DNA from: Pyxidicoccus caerfyrddinensis
GTDB taxonomy: Bacteria > Myxococcota > Myxococcia > Myxococcales > Myxococcaceae
Assembly: GCF_010894405.1 (NCBI RefSeq)
Contig: NZ_JAAIYA010000006.1
Coordinates: 124,001 to 188,000, forward strand
Length of the DNA stretch: 64,000 nucleotides
Direction: 5' to 3'
The notes beneath the pieces are model-generated. The model saw only the letters and a program-made list of their open reading frames with translations, ran no database searches and was not told where the DNA came from. A program made the translations under genes and the position numbers. The stretch's first letter is position 1. Every line of letters starts with the position of its first letter. Shown piece by piece: positions 8,056 through 16,711 of this stretch.

Positions 8056-10194
8056 TCAGGGCACGCCGCGCAGCCGCAGTCCCACGCGCGCCATCAGGGG
8101 TGGGCCGAGCGTGTCCACGCCGGCACGACCCGCGAGGTACTCGCGGTCGAAGAGGTTCTCCACCGCGGCGAAGAGGTCCAGCTTCCAGAAGAGGTGGCGG
8201 CTGGCGGCCACGTCCACCACGGCATAGCCGCCCATGCCGCGCTCGTTGAGGTCGTCCTCGTACTGGGGGCCGGTGACGCGCAGCTGCACCGTGGTGGTGA
8301 AGAGGGACGGCTCGTCGAAGGTGAAGATGGCCGTGCCTCGGTGCCGCGGGTCCTGCGCGAGCTGCTTGCCCACCAGCTCCGGTTGCCCCGGCGCGAGGGT
8401 GACGGTGGGGTCCACGAAGGTGTACGCGAGCAGCGCCGTCCACTGACGTGACAGCCGCCAGTCCAGGCCCGCCTCCACGCCGCGCACGCGCGCGCGGCCC
8501 AGATTCTCTCGTCGGCGCGTGGCGCCATCCGGCAGCGGCTCGGCGAGGGTGACGTTGGTGATGGCGTCGTCGAGCACGTTCCAGAAGCCGGTGACGCGCG
8601 CGGTGAGGCCCCGGGGAGACTCGGCCTCGAGGCCCGCCTCGGCGCCCCAGAGTCGCTCCGCGCGCAGGGACGCGTTGGCGGCGGTGAGCACGGTGCCCAC
8701 CTGGAAGGGGCGGTACAGCTCGTTGAGCGTGGGGGCTCGGAAGGCGCGGTAGCCGGAGGCACGCAGGGCGAGCCACTTCGCGGGCCGCAGCCGCAGGCCC
8801 AGTCGAGGGCTGAGCTGCTGCTCGGTGCGGCTGTCGAAGGGGGTGGTCTCCACGGCGCCGCTGGCGCGCTCCACGCGCTGCTCGCCCTGCGTGTTGCGCC
8901 AGAGGTCCAGGCGGAGCGCGGCGGACAGCTCCAGCGCGGGGGACACGGTGTAGAGGTCCTGGACGAAGCCGCCGCCGGAGAGCTGGGTGCCGCCCGCGGC
9001 GCGGAGCAGGGTAGACGCGGGCGTGGGCTCGGGCGGGAAGAGGTGCTCCTCGGAGGTGCCGGCCATGCGCCGCGCGTCGAGTCCGGCGGTGAAGCCGTGC
9101 GTGCCGCCCCACGTCGTCGACGGGGCCGTCCAGACGAGTGAGAGGCCCTGGTCATCGGCGGGCACGTCTTGCGAGGCGGCGGTCGTTTCGCTGGAGCGGT
9201 CCTGGGCCACGCGCGCGCGTTGTTGCTCGAAGCGCTGGATGCGGCCGTAGAGGTCCAGGGCGAAGGTGCCGCGTGCTTCCGTGCGCAGCCGCGCGCCCGC
9301 GCCGAAGTGCGCCAGCTCCACGCGAGCGGTGGTGAAACGGGTGCCGCCGTTCTGGTTCTCCCGGAAGAGGCCGGCGCGGGCGGAGAGGGAGAGCGCGTCG
9401 GAGACGTCCGACTCCACGCGGCCGTTGAGCACGGCGTGGTTGCTGGGCGTGGCCGTGTCGATGGGGCCTCGCTGCGGGGCGACGACGAGGGGATAGCCGT
9501 CGCTGGTGAGCACCTCCGTCTCCAGCGAGGCCCGGACGGCGCCCCAGGAGTCGGCGCCCCGAGCGGCGAAGAAGCCGGTGTCCAGGTTGCCGAAGGCGAG
9601 GTCCGCCGCGAGGTCGGGGCCGGCGATGGGACGGGAGATGAGCTGTACGACGCCGCCGAGCGCGCCGCTGCCGTAGAGGGCGGAGCCGCCGCTGGGGACG
9701 ACCTCGATGCGCTCCAGTCCGAGCCGGGGCAGCGAGCGCCAGAAGACCCAGCCGCCGAAGGGGTCATTCACGGGGATGCCGTCCAGGAGGACGAGGCTGC
9801 GCGCGACGCCCGAAGGCGCGAGGCCGCGGAGGTTGATGCCCTGGGCCGTGGGGTCGGAGACGAGGCTGGGCGTGCGACGGAACGTGGCGGCGGAGGGCAG
9901 GGTGCGGACGAGCGCATCCTGCGTGAGCGTGGGACTGCGCTCGATTTCCGCGCGAGGTATCACCACCGTGGTGGCGGGCACGTCGCGGATGGGGCGGGGA
10001 AGGCGGGTGCCCGTGATGACCGTGCCGGCGGGGGGCGGTCCTTCCTCTGCGGGAACGCCACCGTCGGGAGCCTGGGCTCCGGCTGCCGTCGAGAGACACA
10101 GCGAGAGGAGCGTCACCCACGGGAGGCGTCTCCGGGATGCGACGAGACTTCGGGGGCAGGACTCAGGCTCGGACGCAACGCTCGGTGCTGGCAT
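8056..10194 (-). CDS. TonB-dependent outer-membrane receptor
   Basis: 712 residues with a signal peptide ending near residue 41 (LSTAAGAQA). The plug domain runs from about 57 to 170 with TVITGTRLPRPIRDVPATT, NLRGLAPSG, LLDGIPVNDPFGG and IEVVPSGGSALYGSGALGGV, the classic TonB plug order. The remaining 540 residues are a 22-strand barrel with the FRAPTLNELYRPF segment common in vitamin B12, haem and siderophore receptors, and the C-terminal ENLFDREYLAGR barrel motif. It imports a ligand across the outer membrane using TonB energy. The ligand is unknown: the 99 bp upstream is too short for a cobalamin riboswitch and no ABC permease is next to it. It ends RLRGVP rather than with an aromatic residue, which is slightly unusual for a barrel. 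Confidence 0.9.
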   Translation of the reverse strand: MPAPSVASEPESCPRSLVASRRRLPWVTLLSLCLSTAAGAQAPDGGVPAEEGPPPAGTVITGTRLPRPIRDVPATTVVIPRAEIERSPTLTQDALVRTLPSAATFRRTPSLVSDPTAQGINLRGLAPSGVARSLVLLDGIPVNDPFGGWVFWRSLPRLGLERIEVVPSGGSALYGSGALGGVVQLISRPIAGPDLAADLAFGNLDTGFFAARGADSWGAVRASLETEVLTSDGYPLVVAPQRGPIDTATPSNHAVLNGRVESDVSDALSLSARAGLFRENQNGGTRFTTARVELAHFGAGARLRTEARGTFALDLYGRIQRFEQQRARVAQDRSSETTAASQDVPADDQGLSLVWTAPSTTWGGTHGFTAGLDARRMAGTSEEHLFPPEPTPASTLLRAAGGTQLSGGGFVQDLYTVSPALELSAALRLDLWRNTQGEQRVERASGAVETTPFDSRTEQQLSPRLGLRLRPAKWLALRASGYRAFRAPTLNELYRPFQVGTVLTAANASLRAERLWGAEAGLEAESPRGLTARVTGFWNVLDDAITNVTLAEPLPDGATRRRENLGRARVRGVEAGLDWRLSRQWTALLAYTFVDPTVTLAPGQPELVGKQLAQDPRHRGTAIFTFDEPSLFTTTVQLRVTGPQYEDDLNERGMGGYAVVDVAASRHLFWKLDLFAAVENLFDREYLAGRAGVDTLGPPLMARVGLRLRGVP

Positions 10195-10251
10195 CAGGTT
10201 GCTCTAGTGGATGGCCGACCATGCGGGCACGCGATGAGTTGTCAGGTCCGA

Positions 10252-10279
10252 AGCACCAGAAGTTTCACCGTCTGGTGCT
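10252..10279 (-). terminator. Hairpin downstream of the ATPase operon
   Basis: Perfect 9-bp arms AGCACCAGA and TCTGGTGCT with a 10-base loop, 14 bp after the last stop of the minus-strand operon. No T-run follows, so termination would have to be Rho-assisted, or the hairpin may just protect the mRNA 3' end. Confidence 0.5.
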
Positions 10280-10293
10280 GAACGGCGTCAGCA

Positions 10294-12882
10294 CTACTTG
10301 TGTCGACGCCTGGCTCCCTTGCTTTCACTGGACCAGGACGTGATGTTCCGGATTGCGCTCCACTGCTCCATGAACTCCTGGACCATTTGCCGCAGCTCCG
10401 ACGGGAATCGCCCCAGTATCTCCTTGAGCGCGGAACGGGAGGTGGGCTTCTTCAGAGCTTCCTCCAACACGCTCGATAACGTGGCCGACAATGCGTCCGC
10501 GAGAATGTGGTGGACATGGAGTGGAGCCTGCAGATCCGGCGGAAGCTGCTTCGCGAGCTCGTCGAGGAACTGGCGCAGTTGCGAGGGCTCCACGAAGAGA
10601 TAGAAGCCGGCCGGGTTGGCCAGGAATGTCTCCGCGGCCACCCGGGGATTCTCCTCAGTCCATGCCTCTGCAACGGGTTTGAGGATGCGATACACCCTTC
10701 GAGCATCCTCGTTCATGTCATTCGTCGGGAAGTCACGAAGCCATTGCTCGTAGGAGGCGAGAATCTGAGGAGGCAGAAGCTCGCCGCGTGTCATTGAGAG
10801 CGTGACGAGCAGAAGCTTCGCGTAGCCGAGAATCTTGCGGTCATTTTCTTCCAGCTCAGAGCCATCTGCCAACTGGACCAGGGAGCGAAGTGCCTGCTCC
10901 GCTCCCACGTCGTCCTCTATCCTTATGCATAGGCTGCTGAGTCTGTGTGCGGCCCTGAAGCCGGCGACCGGCATGTCGATGGTGCGAGCCATGACCTGTC
11001 GGATGAATTCCTTGTATTCACGTACGGCTTCGGGAACGCGTTCCAAGTGCTCCAACAGAATCGCTCGTTGCCACAGTCCCAGTTCAAGGGGGATGTTGAA
11101 CTTGTTGGGCGGGGCTCCTTTGGAATGGCGCAATGCCTCGTTGATGTGCCGCAGCCCTTCCTCATATCTGCCGAGCTGCTCAAGGCTCATCCCAAGTGCC
11201 AGATGGACAAGGGGCACCGCTCCACTGAGTGAAGGCGCATTCCGACCGTCGAGATGGTGTAGCAGGTGCGTCAGCGCTGCTGTTCCGGCCTGCGAGTCTT
11301 CATTAATGAGGAGCCACAGGCGTGCCATCAGACTTTCGGTACAGTCACGAGCCATGGGCTCGGGAAGGACCATCGCGGCATCCACGACCTGGGTGATGAG
11401 GTTGGAATAGGGAATGTCTCCCGCACCTCGTGACTCAGAAAGGGGAGTTGCCATGGATTGTTGTATCTGCTCGATGATGCGCCTGTATCCCGCGATGGCC
11501 TGACTCTGCTTCGCGTCTTCGAGGCATTCGCTCCACAGTCGCTCCCTGTCGCGCCGGCCATCTTCCGAGGTGGCAAGCCGAAGTGCTTCTTCCGTCTGTT
11601 GGAGTGCCAGCCGCGCCGAGTCTCGTTCAGGTCCCTCCACGGAGAGGTGCTGCTTCAGACTGCTAATGGTGTCCTGCAACTCGCTGGGTTTGAAGAGGTA
11701 GGCCAGGAGCCTGACGAGTGGCTCCAAGAGCAGCCGGCCCTTCCGGTACTGGTACCAGAGCCGGAAGAGTCCCTCGCTGAGCCCGTAGACCGTCCCCTTC
11801 CCACCCGTGCCCACCGTGATTTCCACGTGCCCATCCTGGACGAGGCGGGAAATCAACGTCGAGAGCGTCTTCTCCGGGAGCCGGCTCCTACTTGCAATCT
11901 CCTTGAGGGTGAGGTTCTCCGAAGCCAGGGCCATCGCGGTGACAATCGCGCGCTCACGCGGCGCGAGGCGTGCGAGCCGTGCCTCGAAGTAGGCGGTCTG
12001 CGCGTCGAGGAGCTTCCGGAGGTCCTCCACCAGCACCTGGATGCCGGACTTGTCTTGCATCACTCCGAAAGCCATCACCACGGAACGTGGAAGCCCCCCC
12101 GTGAGCTGATGGATGACCTTCTGTCGCAGCGCCGCATCCTGTCCCGTTCCCAGCACCTGCTCCATGCCGTGACGTCCGGTGAGGGCCGCGAGCTTCGAGA
12201 AGACCGTGCCGACCTCTTCCACGGTCAGCGGCTTGAGGTTCCGCTCCTTGAATTGGTTGTAGAGCGGCTTCTTCGGGTCCGTCAGTTCGGCCAGATAACG
12301 GGTCGGTGTGGTGCTGATGAACAGGAAGTGCGGGTCATGCAACAGGAGTGAGCGGAGCTGGCGGAGCTGCGCCGCACGCTCCTTGGGCGCAAATCCCTCC
12401 AGGAGCGCATCCAGGTTCTCCATCAGGACGAGCAGCGTCTGGTCCTGCCTCTTCGCTTCCTCCGACAGCAGCCGCACCAACTCCTGGAAGAGGCCCTCCT
12501 CATCTCCCACGCCCTCCAGCGCGCGCAGGGAGGCACCGAGTTCGGAGTCGGGCCTGGCCTCGACGAGACGCTCGGCGATTCGCTCCAGCAGCGTCGCGGG
12601 GGAGTAGACCTCGTAGACATCCGCTTCCCCGAGCCAAAGGGGAAGGTATGCACGCGATAGCTCCGCGTCTTCCTTGACGCGGTGGTGGATGATGCCCGTG
12701 AGGTGCGTCTTGCCCATCCCCCGGGGCCCTCGAAGCAGCCAGTGCTGGTGTGTCCGCGCCCGGGCCTGCTCCCGGAGGTTGTCGAGCACCTCCTTGAGTA
12801 ACGCGTCCCGGCCAACGAGCATCGCTTCGAGCTGCTCGGGAGGCGTCGTACGCGGGTTGTAGAGCGATACCTGTCCCGTCAT
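10294..12882 (-). CDS. STAND-like P-loop ATPase with winged helix and helical-repeat C-terminus
   Basis: 862 residues. Walker A is GPRGMGKT at 52-59, Walker B LLVLMENLD near 150-158, and a sensor-1-like FLFISTTPT near 187-195. A winged-helix segment follows at about 310-365 (RERAIVTAMALAS, LTLKEIASRSRLPEKTLSTL), as in AAA/STAND ATPases that sense and then oligomerise. The last 450 residues are helical, with TPR-like pairs such as LALGMSLEQLGRYEEGLRHINEAL. It is the last gene of a three-gene operon; its ATG overlaps the stop of the preceding ATPase gene by 4 bases, so the two are made together. Role inferred: sensor or regulator arm of a RelA/SpoT-type effector system. Paralogue name unknown. 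Confidence 0.8.
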   Translation of the reverse strand: MTGQVSLYNPRTTPPEQLEAMLVGRDALLKEVLDNLREQARARTHQHWLLRGPRGMGKTHLTGIIHHRVKEDAELSRAYLPLWLGEADVYEVYSPATLLERIAERLVEARPDSELGASLRALEGVGDEEGLFQELVRLLSEEAKRQDQTLLVLMENLDALLEGFAPKERAAQLRQLRSLLLHDPHFLFISTTPTRYLAELTDPKKPLYNQFKERNLKPLTVEEVGTVFSKLAALTGRHGMEQVLGTGQDAALRQKVIHQLTGGLPRSVVMAFGVMQDKSGIQVLVEDLRKLLDAQTAYFEARLARLAPRERAIVTAMALASENLTLKEIASRSRLPEKTLSTLISRLVQDGHVEITVGTGGKGTVYGLSEGLFRLWYQYRKGRLLLEPLVRLLAYLFKPSELQDTISSLKQHLSVEGPERDSARLALQQTEEALRLATSEDGRRDRERLWSECLEDAKQSQAIAGYRRIIEQIQQSMATPLSESRGAGDIPYSNLITQVVDAAMVLPEPMARDCTESLMARLWLLINEDSQAGTAALTHLLHHLDGRNAPSLSGAVPLVHLALGMSLEQLGRYEEGLRHINEALRHSKGAPPNKFNIPLELGLWQRAILLEHLERVPEAVREYKEFIRQVMARTIDMPVAGFRAAHRLSSLCIRIEDDVGAEQALRSLVQLADGSELEENDRKILGYAKLLLVTLSMTRGELLPPQILASYEQWLRDFPTNDMNEDARRVYRILKPVAEAWTEENPRVAAETFLANPAGFYLFVEPSQLRQFLDELAKQLPPDLQAPLHVHHILADALSATLSSVLEEALKKPTSRSALKEILGRFPSELRQMVQEFMEQWSAIRNITSWSSESKGARRRHK

Positions 12883-14294
12883 CGGGACACCTCCTGCTGC
12901 ATCCGCCAGAAGCGCTGGAAGAGACGTGAGGCCATTCGGACCTGCTCCCCATCAAGGGTCACCGGGAAGTTCTCCATCAGCCAGGTGAAACGGCGTACCT
13001 GCTCCGTTTCGGTGTCGCCCAGCCATGCCCGCACATCCATGACATGGAGGGGACGAGGGCTCTGCGACAAGCGGTCGAGAACGCCTTCGACCGCCTGGGC
13101 CGCGGCCAGCTCCTTCTGGGCCATCCAGCGCAGCTGGTTGAAGAGGTCCGCGAACACCTCCGTCCTGGACAGGTAGTCCGCCAGTTCCTGCTCCAGCGCC
13201 GCTGTGCTCAGTGGGCCTTCGTAAGCCGAGGATGCGAGGTGTGCCAGGAAGCGAAGGGCGGGGTAGGGCATCCCCAGGTCGACGTTGGCCATGAGCCAGT
13301 CGAGGTCCGCCGGGTCGGCGACCAGTCCGGTTCCCATCAGCACACGCCGCAAGTCGAGTGCGAGCCGCCCCTGGGCCAGGGGAGGAAGCGGGAAGCGGCG
13401 GAGCGCTCCGAACACGCCGGGCAGGGCTTCAATCCCTATGTCCCGTGCGAGCTGTTCCAGGGACAGGGAGCCTGCAATCAGGAGTCGGGCTCCGGCTCCG
13501 GACACTGCTGAGTCAAGCGCATGGAGCAGTGCGAGGACGTCCGCGGGACGTCTGATGGTGTCGAGCAGGAAGACAAGCTCGTCCAGGATGAGCACCAGCG
13601 GCTTCGGGCCCGAAGCCAGCGCACGAACCGTGTCACGCAACGCCTCGGGCCAGCCTCGGGCGCGTACCTGCTTCAGCACCTCCGTGAAGCGCTGCCCCGT
13701 GAGCTGGGCCATGAGCCCTGCGGTAAGCGCCTCGGCCGATTGGAAGGGCTGTGCATCCACGAAGACCGGCTGAAGCTCCGGAGTCGCTGCTTCAGCGAAG
13801 CGGCGCAAGAGCGATGTCTTGCCGGACCTGCGCGGCGCCACGAGGAGCACATGCTCACCCCGGGTAAGAAGCTCCCGGAGATGGACCTGTTCCTCTTCCC
13901 GGCCAAGGAAGTCCACGCCCTGGGCCACGCCTCCCTCCACGCGCGTAGCGCTGGGAAAGCATGGATGCCCCAGTTGAAGCTGCCCGAGCGCGGGGGTGAG
14001 CAGCAGGCGTAGCTTTTCGAGGGAGAGGCCTCTCAATTCAGCGACCTCGAGCCGCGTCACGCGTGCAGGGTCGATACGAAGTCCCACGCTCGTGAGGTCC
14101 TGTTGGTTCGCTACGGTATGCCAACGATACCGGTCTCCCACGATGGAGGCGCAGGCAAGCTCAATGTCGCGCAGGGTCTGGATGTCGGCGGCGCCCTCGA
14201 CGAGGAAGAGGAGGCTGGCGTTGTGATGAGGGCCGTCGGGGTGGGCGCGCACCAGCAGGCTGCCCGTTCCCAATGCTTCATTGCGCAGGCGCAT
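12879..14294 (-). CDS. AAA-type ATPase (ATPase_2-like)
   Basis: 471 residues. The first 125 residues have no motif I recognise. The ATPase core starts at FLGREEEQVHLRELL, with Walker A APRRSGKT at 153-160 and Walker B LVLILDEL near 232-239, then an arginine-containing sensor region and a helical lid with DLGMPYPALRFLAHL. The GREEE-P-loop-LILDE layout is that of the archaeal-type ATPase / STAND group. The gene overlaps the RelA/SpoT-like gene by 17 bases at its start and the next ATPase by 4 bases at its end, so all three proteins are translationally coupled and probably act in one complex. Membrane segments are absent. Confidence 0.8.
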   Translation of the reverse strand: MRLRNEALGTGSLLVRAHPDGPHHNASLLFLVEGAADIQTLRDIELACASIVGDRYRWHTVANQQDLTSVGLRIDPARVTRLEVAELRGLSLEKLRLLLTPALGQLQLGHPCFPSATRVEGGVAQGVDFLGREEEQVHLRELLTRGEHVLLVAPRRSGKTSLLRRFAEAATPELQPVFVDAQPFQSAEALTAGLMAQLTGQRFTEVLKQVRARGWPEALRDTVRALASGPKPLVLILDELVFLLDTIRRPADVLALLHALDSAVSGAGARLLIAGSLSLEQLARDIGIEALPGVFGALRRFPLPPLAQGRLALDLRRVLMGTGLVADPADLDWLMANVDLGMPYPALRFLAHLASSAYEGPLSTAALEQELADYLSRTEVFADLFNQLRWMAQKELAAAQAVEGVLDRLSQSPRPLHVMDVRAWLGDTETEQVRRFTWLMENFPVTLDGEQVRMASRLFQRFWRMQQEVSR

Positions 14295-15153
14295 GGGGGA
14301 CCTCCTGGGACTTGTCGGACGGGGCGCTCGTACGCTTCGCGCGCAAGGCCTGAGCCTCGCGCCGGAGTTGGTCGAACTGGAGGTCCACGAGCCAGAGGGT
14401 TGCGCTCAGCTCGGTACAGAGGATGCGGTGGTGTTCGGGCACGGGCTCGCGCCTGCGTGCCGGCTCATAGAGGAGGCAGTGCTCCTTCTTGTCCCAGGAC
14501 TCCTGGGAGAGGGTGAGGAGCTGCACTTCGACGCGGTACCCCCTCAAGCCCGCTTGCCTCGGACTGAACCAGCCCTTCATGCAGCGCTCCCCGCTGGTGC
14601 GCTGGTACGGGAGGACCGAGATGAGGTTCTCGAACTGGTTGTCGTGAAGCTGGAACTCGTCGCGAAGGCGGCGCTGCTCGGGCGTGAGGCCCTCCGCCTT
14701 CGTGGCGTTGTAGGGATCCGCGAGGTGCCGGGTGATGGCTTCGACATCCCCCAAGAAGTTGGCGGCGATGCGGAAGCGGCCCAGATCCTTGAGTTGGTCG
14801 AGGTTGTGGAAGCCGACCTTCGGTGGGGTCTCGGGCCCGCTCCAGGAGCGGGCCATCTTCTCCAGGATACTGTCGGGGGACTTGACGATGTGGCTTGCGT
14901 CGACCCGGGCGAAGAGCCGCTCGCGCTCACCCTCGGGAAGGGAGGCCCGCAGGGCGGTGAGGAGAGGCTCGATTCGGGCCAGCAGGCTGGTCGCTATGTT
15001 CCGGTAGATGCCCGTTTCCCGGACGAGCCACTGGTGCACATACGCAAGCCGGTCTTCCCACTGCGGAGGCCGGGGCGTCTGCTCAGCCCAGGGGAAATGC
15101 TCATCAACCAATCGGCGGATGGCCTCAGGTATCCAGTTGTCGGATGTCGCCAC
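14278..15153 (-). CDS. RelA/SpoT-domain nucleotidyltransferase (alarmone-synthetase-like, possible toxic effector)
   Basis: 291 residues from the GTG at 15153, preferred because GAGGAG lies 6 bases before it; longer ATG starts exist but lack a site. The central domain has the synthetase pattern: KSPDSILEKMAR at 91-102 (substrate-binding Lys/Ser region), DLGRFRI at 123-129 (equivalent of the D-x-x-G-x-R metal/ATP motif), RVEVQLLT at 207-214 and W220 followed by KKEHCLLYE (the W..-EH-YK motif). No hydrolase, TGS or ACT domain is present, so it resembles small alarmone synthetases or toxSAS enzymes that make (p)ppGpp/ppApp or pyrophosphorylate tRNA. The Y-x-S-x-H element is not obvious, so the product is uncertain. 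First gene of the operon with two ATPases. Confidence 0.75.
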   Translation of the reverse strand: MATSDNWIPEAIRRLVDEHFPWAEQTPRPPQWEDRLAYVHQWLVRETGIYRNIATSLLARIEPLLTALRASLPEGERERLFARVDASHIVKSPDSILEKMARSWSGPETPPKVGFHNLDQLKDLGRFRIAANFLGDVEAITRHLADPYNATKAEGLTPEQRRLRDEFQLHDNQFENLISVLPYQRTSGERCMKGWFSPRQAGLRGYRVEVQLLTLSQESWDKKEHCLLYEPARRREPVPEHHRILCTELSATLWLVDLQFDQLRREAQALRAKRTSAPSDKSQEVPHAPAQ

Positions 15154-15182
15154 ACCACTCTCCTCATGGAACCCAGCGCTTC

Positions 15183-15214
15183 CACAACAAGCCAGTTGTG
15201 CAACAAGCTTGTTG
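15183..15214. promoter_or_regulatory. Paired inverted repeats upstream of the RelA/SpoT-ATPase operon
   Basis: Two adjacent symmetric elements: CACAAC-6 bp-GTTGTG at 15183-15200 and the perfect 14-bp palindrome CAACAAGCTTGTTG at 15201-15214. They share the direct repeat CAACAAGC (15185-15192 and 15201-15208). They lie 30-60 bp before the preferred GTG start, where an operator would sit. The rest of 15215-15459 shows no gene. The regulator is unknown; it could be one of the operon proteins or an outside factor. Confidence 0.5.
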
Positions 15215-15459
15215 GCAAGTCCCGCTGTCATGGGCTCCCGAAAGCTCGGTCGGCAGAGCAATCCCTTGGCCATTCCAGGCTTTGGGGAGGCGTCCTCCTG
15301 AGGGCTCCGCCCGCGGAGACTCCATCCCGGCTCGGGGATTGTCTTCACGTGGGAGGCGGGTGCACGGACTGGCGCGAGCCGTGGCCTCGTCTTGCCCGGT
15401 GCTCCCGAGGACGTCGGCTGCTGGCTCCTGCCTGATGTTCTGAAGGTGCTTCGGACTGC

Positions 15460-15738
15460 TCAGCTTTCGCCGCTGTTCCCCACGACGCCCCGCACCGTGT
15501 GCACCGCCGCGTCGACCTCCGAGAGGATGCGGCGGGCATGCACCAGGAACGCCTCGCCCGCGGGGAGCAGGCGCATGCCGCGACCGGTCCGCTCGAACAG
15601 GGGCGCGCCGAGCTCGTCCTCGAGCGCGAGGATGTGTCGGCTGAGCGGAGGCTGCGTCAGGTGCAGCCGCCGCGCGGCTCGGCCCACGTGGCACTCCTCG
15701 GCCACGGCGACGAAGGACTGGATGTGCGTGAGGCTCAC
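15460..15738 (-). pseudogene. LysR-family regulator, truncated after the DNA-binding domain
   Basis: 92 residues starting at a GTG (15738). It contains the full LysR winged helix: SFVAVAEECHVGRAARRLHLTQPPLSRH, here as two parts SFVAVAEECHVGRAARRLHL and TQPPLSRHILALEDELG, then LFERTGRGMRLLPAG and the start of the linker helix. The effector-binding domain of about 200 residues is missing: the frame stops at 15460 and what follows is the promoter region of the RelA/SpoT operon. Truncation probably happened when that operon was inserted. A short HTH-only protein could still bind DNA, but most likely this is a remnant. Confidence 0.75.
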
Positions 15739-15841
15739 GACGCGAAGTCTACCTCGTGCACCAGCGCCCGTACACGCGAGGCCGCTGTCATGCCGAAACA
15801 GCATTGGACGCCGTGCCGGAGTGAACGCCACCTTGTCCGCC

Positions 15842-16672
15842 ATGACGATTCCCCTGTTCAAGGGCTCGGACGTGGAGCGCCTGCGCCGAGCAAGCCAGGC
15901 GGCCGCCGGCACGCTGGCCCATGTCGCATCGCGCCTCGCCCCCGGCATCTCGACGGCGGACATCGACGCGTGGGTTCGCGAGGACACGGCGCGCCGGGGA
16001 GGCAAGCCGAGCCAGCTGGGCTTCCATGGCTTCCCCGCCACCGTCTGCACCAGTCGCAACCAGGTGGTGTGCCACGGCATCCCCCGCCCGGACGAGCACC
16101 TCGCCCCGGGTGACATCATCAACGTGGACGTGACGACGTTCCTCGACGGCTTCCACGGTGACACCTCGGCCACGTTCCTCATCGGCGAGGTGTCGGCGGA
16201 GGCCCGGCACGTGGTGGACGTGGCGCGCCGGTGCCGGGACGCGGGCATCGCGGTGGTGCGGCATGGCGCGAAGCTGGGCGACATCGGCGCGGCCATCGAG
16301 GAGCTCGCTCGCAAGGAGGGCTGCAGCGTGGTGGAGGAGTTCGGTGGTCACGGCATCGGCCACCAGATGCACGGGCCGCCCGTGGTGCCCCACACCGGGA
16401 AGCGCGGCACGGGCATCAAGCTGCGCTCGGGCATGGTCCTCACCATCGAGCCCATGGTGAACCTGGGCCGCCCCGGCATCCGCCTGATGCCGGACGGGTG
16501 GACGGTGGTGACGGAGGACGGGCGTCTCTCCGCCCAGTTCGAGCACACCCTCATCGTCACGGGTGACGGTTGCGAAGTGCTCACCCGGCAGGAGCTGCCG
16601 CTCCGCATCCCCGTACCTGGCACGATACGCCTGGAGGGCGGGCAGGCAGCCGTGCCTGCCGTGGCTCAGTGA
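15842..16672 (+). CDS. map: Type I methionine aminopeptidase
   Basis: 276 residues starting MTIPLFKGSD. Removes the initiator Met from nascent proteins in the cytosol using two metal ions. All ligands are visible: Asp in NVDVTTFLDG and GDTSATF, His in GGHGIGHQMH, Glu in TIEPMV and Glu in QFEHTLIV; substrate His is in LGFHGFP. It has no N-terminal zinc-finger extension. The start is fixed by family length. It is transcribed away from the truncated LysR gene with 103 bp between. Myxobacteria usually carry several map paralogues, so this may not be the essential copy. Confidence 0.93.
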   Translation: MTIPLFKGSDVERLRRASQAAAGTLAHVASRLAPGISTADIDAWVREDTARRGGKPSQLGFHGFPATVCTSRNQVVCHGIPRPDEHLAPGDIINVDVTTFLDGFHGDTSATFLIGEVSAEARHVVDVARRCRDAGIAVVRHGAKLGDIGAAIEELARKEGCSVVEEFGGHGIGHQMHGPPVVPHTGKRGTGIKLRSGMVLTIEPMVNLGRPGIRLMPDGWTVVTEDGRLSAQFEHTLIVTGDGCEVLTRQELPLRIPVPGTIRLEGGQAAVPAVAQ

Positions 16673-16711
16673 GGTGCCTACCCTTCACCGTCGAAGCCAG
16701 GAGGGCGGGCG

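Noticed and set aside
10195-10293. Possible cobalamin riboswitch before the TonB receptor
   Set aside because: Only 99 bp lie between the genes, and no B12-box-like sequence is visible.
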